From the NCBI GenBank assembly GCA_049515175.1, contig JBEKUI010000248.1, positions 1 to 6,787 on the forward strand: 6,787 nucleotides of DNA, given 5' to 3'. This document shows positions 5,486 to 6,787 of the stretch, one piece after another (position 1 is the first letter of the stretch; every line of letters starts with the position of its first letter). Under the pieces are notes generated by a model. It was not told the origin of the DNA and did not search any database. It saw only the letters and a list, made by a program, of their open reading frames with translations. The DNA is from JACQNR01 sp049515175. Lineage in GTDB: Bacteria > Acidobacteriota > Terriglobia > UBA7540. The position numbers and the translations under genes were made by a program.

Positions 5486-5556
5486 AAATTGGAATTATGA
5501 AACTGGCGACGTACCTGGAACCGGTTTCCAATTTCGAGTTTCCATTTTCTAGTTTC
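5464..5556. repeat. Inverted pair of GAAACTG heptamer arrays forming a 31-bp stem
   Basis: On the plus strand 5464-5494 is four 7-bp units of GAAACTG type plus GAA. The reverse complement of 5526-5556 is another four units of the same family plus GAA. The arms match at 28 of 31 positions around a 31-nt loop that holds one more GAAACTG-like unit. The left arm includes the last codons and the TAG of the dehydrogenase gene; the right arm ends 20 nt before the ATG of the next gene. The long RNA hairpin could end, protect or process the transcript. It is the second heptamer family in the window. Confidence 0.85.
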
Positions 5557-5576
5557 GGCTTGATAACTGCCCAATA

Positions 5577-6787
5577 ATGCCAACCGCGACAACCGACTTC
5601 ACAACGCGTCGGCCGTTGATCACGACTCGCAAGCTCGTCCACATGTCGATGCTGGGCTTCGCCTTCCTGCTGCCGATTCTGACCTGGGTGCAGGCGGCGG
5701 GTTGCGCTGTGCTTGCTTTGCTCTTCAACGTCTTTCTCCTACCGCGCTTCGCGGTTGATCTCCGCAAAAAGCCGGATCAAGAACCAGCCGCCAACGTCTG
5801 GACGGGAATCGTCCTTTATCCCCTTTCGGTGCTGACGCTGATTCTTCTCTATCGCCACCACCTGCACGTCGCAGCCTCCGCATGGGCCATCATGGCGCTG
5901 GGCGATGGCATGGCGAGCGTGGCGGGTGAATCGCTGGGCGGCCCCGCCCTGCCGTGGAACCACGAAAAGAGGTGGACAGGTTTCGTGGCCTTCGTCATTG
6001 CGGGTTCGTTGGGTGCCTATGTTCTCGCGCGATGGGTCGCGCCGGCGTTTCCCACGGATAAAGTTCTCATCGTCTCTCTCGCAGGCGCGCTCGTGGGCGC
6101 GCTGGTCGAGAGCGTGCCGATCCGCCTCGATGACAATGTTTCCGTGCCCCTGGTTTCAGGCGGCTTCCTGTTCTGCGCGTACCTGGTCGAACGGACCGCG
6201 CTCGACAGCAACCTGCCCTATCTGGGCAAACGCATCGCTTTTGCCATTGGGATCAACGCCTTCTTCGCTCTGCTGGCGCTGGGGCTGAGGATAGTGAACC
6301 GCTCCGGCGCAGTGGCGGGATTCTTATTGGGGATTGCGGTCTATCTCGGCTACGGTTGGAAGAGCTTCTCGATTCTGTTCACATTCTTCCTGCTGGGATC
6401 GGTTGCCACCCGCCTGGGTTATGCGAGCAAAGCCCAACGCGGCGTTGCGGAGAGGCGCGGCGGCGCGCGCAGTTGGCGTGAAGCCTCAGCAAACTCGCTG
6501 GCGGGAGCATCCTTCTCCATACTCGCCATCACCACGCATCACGAGGCCGCGTTCCTGGTCGCGCTGGTGGCTGCATTCGCGGAAGCCGGTGGCGACACCG
6601 TCTCCAGCGAAATCGGCCAGTGGCTCTCGCAGCGCGCCTACCTGATCACCACGTTCAAGCCGGTCCCCGCAGGCGAGGACGGGGGGATCTCCGTCGGCGG
6701 GACACTGGCGGGACTGGCCGCGTCTTGCATCGTCGCGGGCGTTGGCTTCGCCGTGGGATTGTGCGGCGCAGGAGGAGCCGCGATCGC
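5577..6787 (+). CDS. Phytol/dolichol kinase-like domain fused to DUF92 (VTE5-VTE6-like), 3' end beyond right edge
   Basis: 403 codons of a polytopic membrane protein are visible. The N-terminal half (about 15-215) resembles CTP-dependent phytol, farnesol and dolichol kinases. It has RKLVH at 18-22, GIVLYPLSV near 77-85, GDG at 109-111 and KRWTGF at 131-136, matching the family's GDG and KSxEG nucleotide-binding parts. The C-terminal half is DUF92 (COG1836): NRSGAVAGFLLG at 241-252, RGGARSW at 294-300, GDTVSSEIG at 339-347, LITT at 356-359 and GGISVGGT at 369-376. In plants VTE5 makes phytyl phosphate and the DUF92 protein VTE6 makes phytyl diphosphate, so the fusion could make a prenyl diphosphate from an alcohol in two steps. 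An unfused DUF92 tail of perhaps 40-60 residues is missing. ATG 5577 is the first start after an in-frame TAG at 5550; no Shine-Dalgarno is seen. It probably feeds the UbiA-family enzyme encoded upstream. The domains are sure; the substrate is inferred. Confidence 0.9.
   Translation, partial: MPTATTDFTTRRPLITTRKLVHMSMLGFAFLLPILTWVQAAGCAVLALLFNVFLLPRFAVDLRKKPDQEPAANVWTGIVLYPLSVLTLILLYRHHLHVAASAWAIMALGDGMASVAGESLGGPALPWNHEKRWTGFVAFVIAGSLGAYVLARWVAPAFPTDKVLIVSLAGALVGALVESVPIRLDDNVSVPLVSGGFLFCAYLVERTALDSNLPYLGKRIAFAIGINAFFALLALGLRIVNRSGAVAGFLLGIAVYLGYGWKSFSILFTFFLLGSVATRLGYASKAQRGVAERRGGARSWREASANSLAGASFSILAITTHHEAAFLVALVAAFAEAGGDTVSSEIGQWLSQRAYLITTFKPVPAGEDGGISVGGTLAGLAASCIVAGVGFAVGLCGAGGAAI

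Overview
The window looks like chromosomal DNA from a GC-rich soil bacterium, most plausibly an acidobacterium. This rests on three things: strongly GC-biased third codon positions in most genes (40 of 45 codons in a sampled stretch of the radical SAM gene), degenerate 7-bp repeats and short palindromic repeats between genes of a kind I associate with Acidobacteria, and the gene content. The assignment is an inference; no rRNA or marker gene is present.

Left part (1-1140, minus strand). The 5' part of a ParA-family partition ATPase leaves the left edge. Its third-position GC is much lower (27 of 47 codons sampled), so it may belong to a transferred element. A 395-bp gene-free stretch (353-747) holds heptamer repeats, a G-rich block able to form a G-quadruplex, and three hairpins. 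It is followed by a small Cys-rich protein of unknown function (748-1140).

Middle part (1141-3360). A divergent intergenic region carries a candidate promoter for each side. It is followed on the plus strand by an unusual radical SAM protein, with C-x10-C-x2-C in place of the normal C-x3-C-x2-C, and a 139-residue protein of unknown function. A hairpin sharing 15 bases in inverted orientation lies on either side of the radical SAM gene.

Right part (3521-6787, plus strand). Three genes fit one theme, polyprenyl alcohol and prenyl diphosphate metabolism at the membrane. They are a UbiA-family prenyltransferase, an NAD(P)-dependent reductase/dehydrogenase resembling plant farnesol dehydrogenase, and a membrane protein joining a phytol/dolichol-kinase-like half (VTE5-like) to a DUF92 half (VTE6-like, phytyl-phosphate kinase). 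Together they could oxidise or reduce a prenyl alcohol, phosphorylate it twice to the diphosphate, and transfer the prenyl chain to an acceptor. This resembles the plant and cyanobacterial phytol salvage route. The substrate and acceptor cannot be read from the sequence. The junctions carry notable structures: a perfect 25-nt palindrome with an overlapping alternative hairpin at the prenyltransferase/dehydrogenase junction, and a 31-bp inverted array of heptamers that runs through the stop codon of the dehydrogenase gene.
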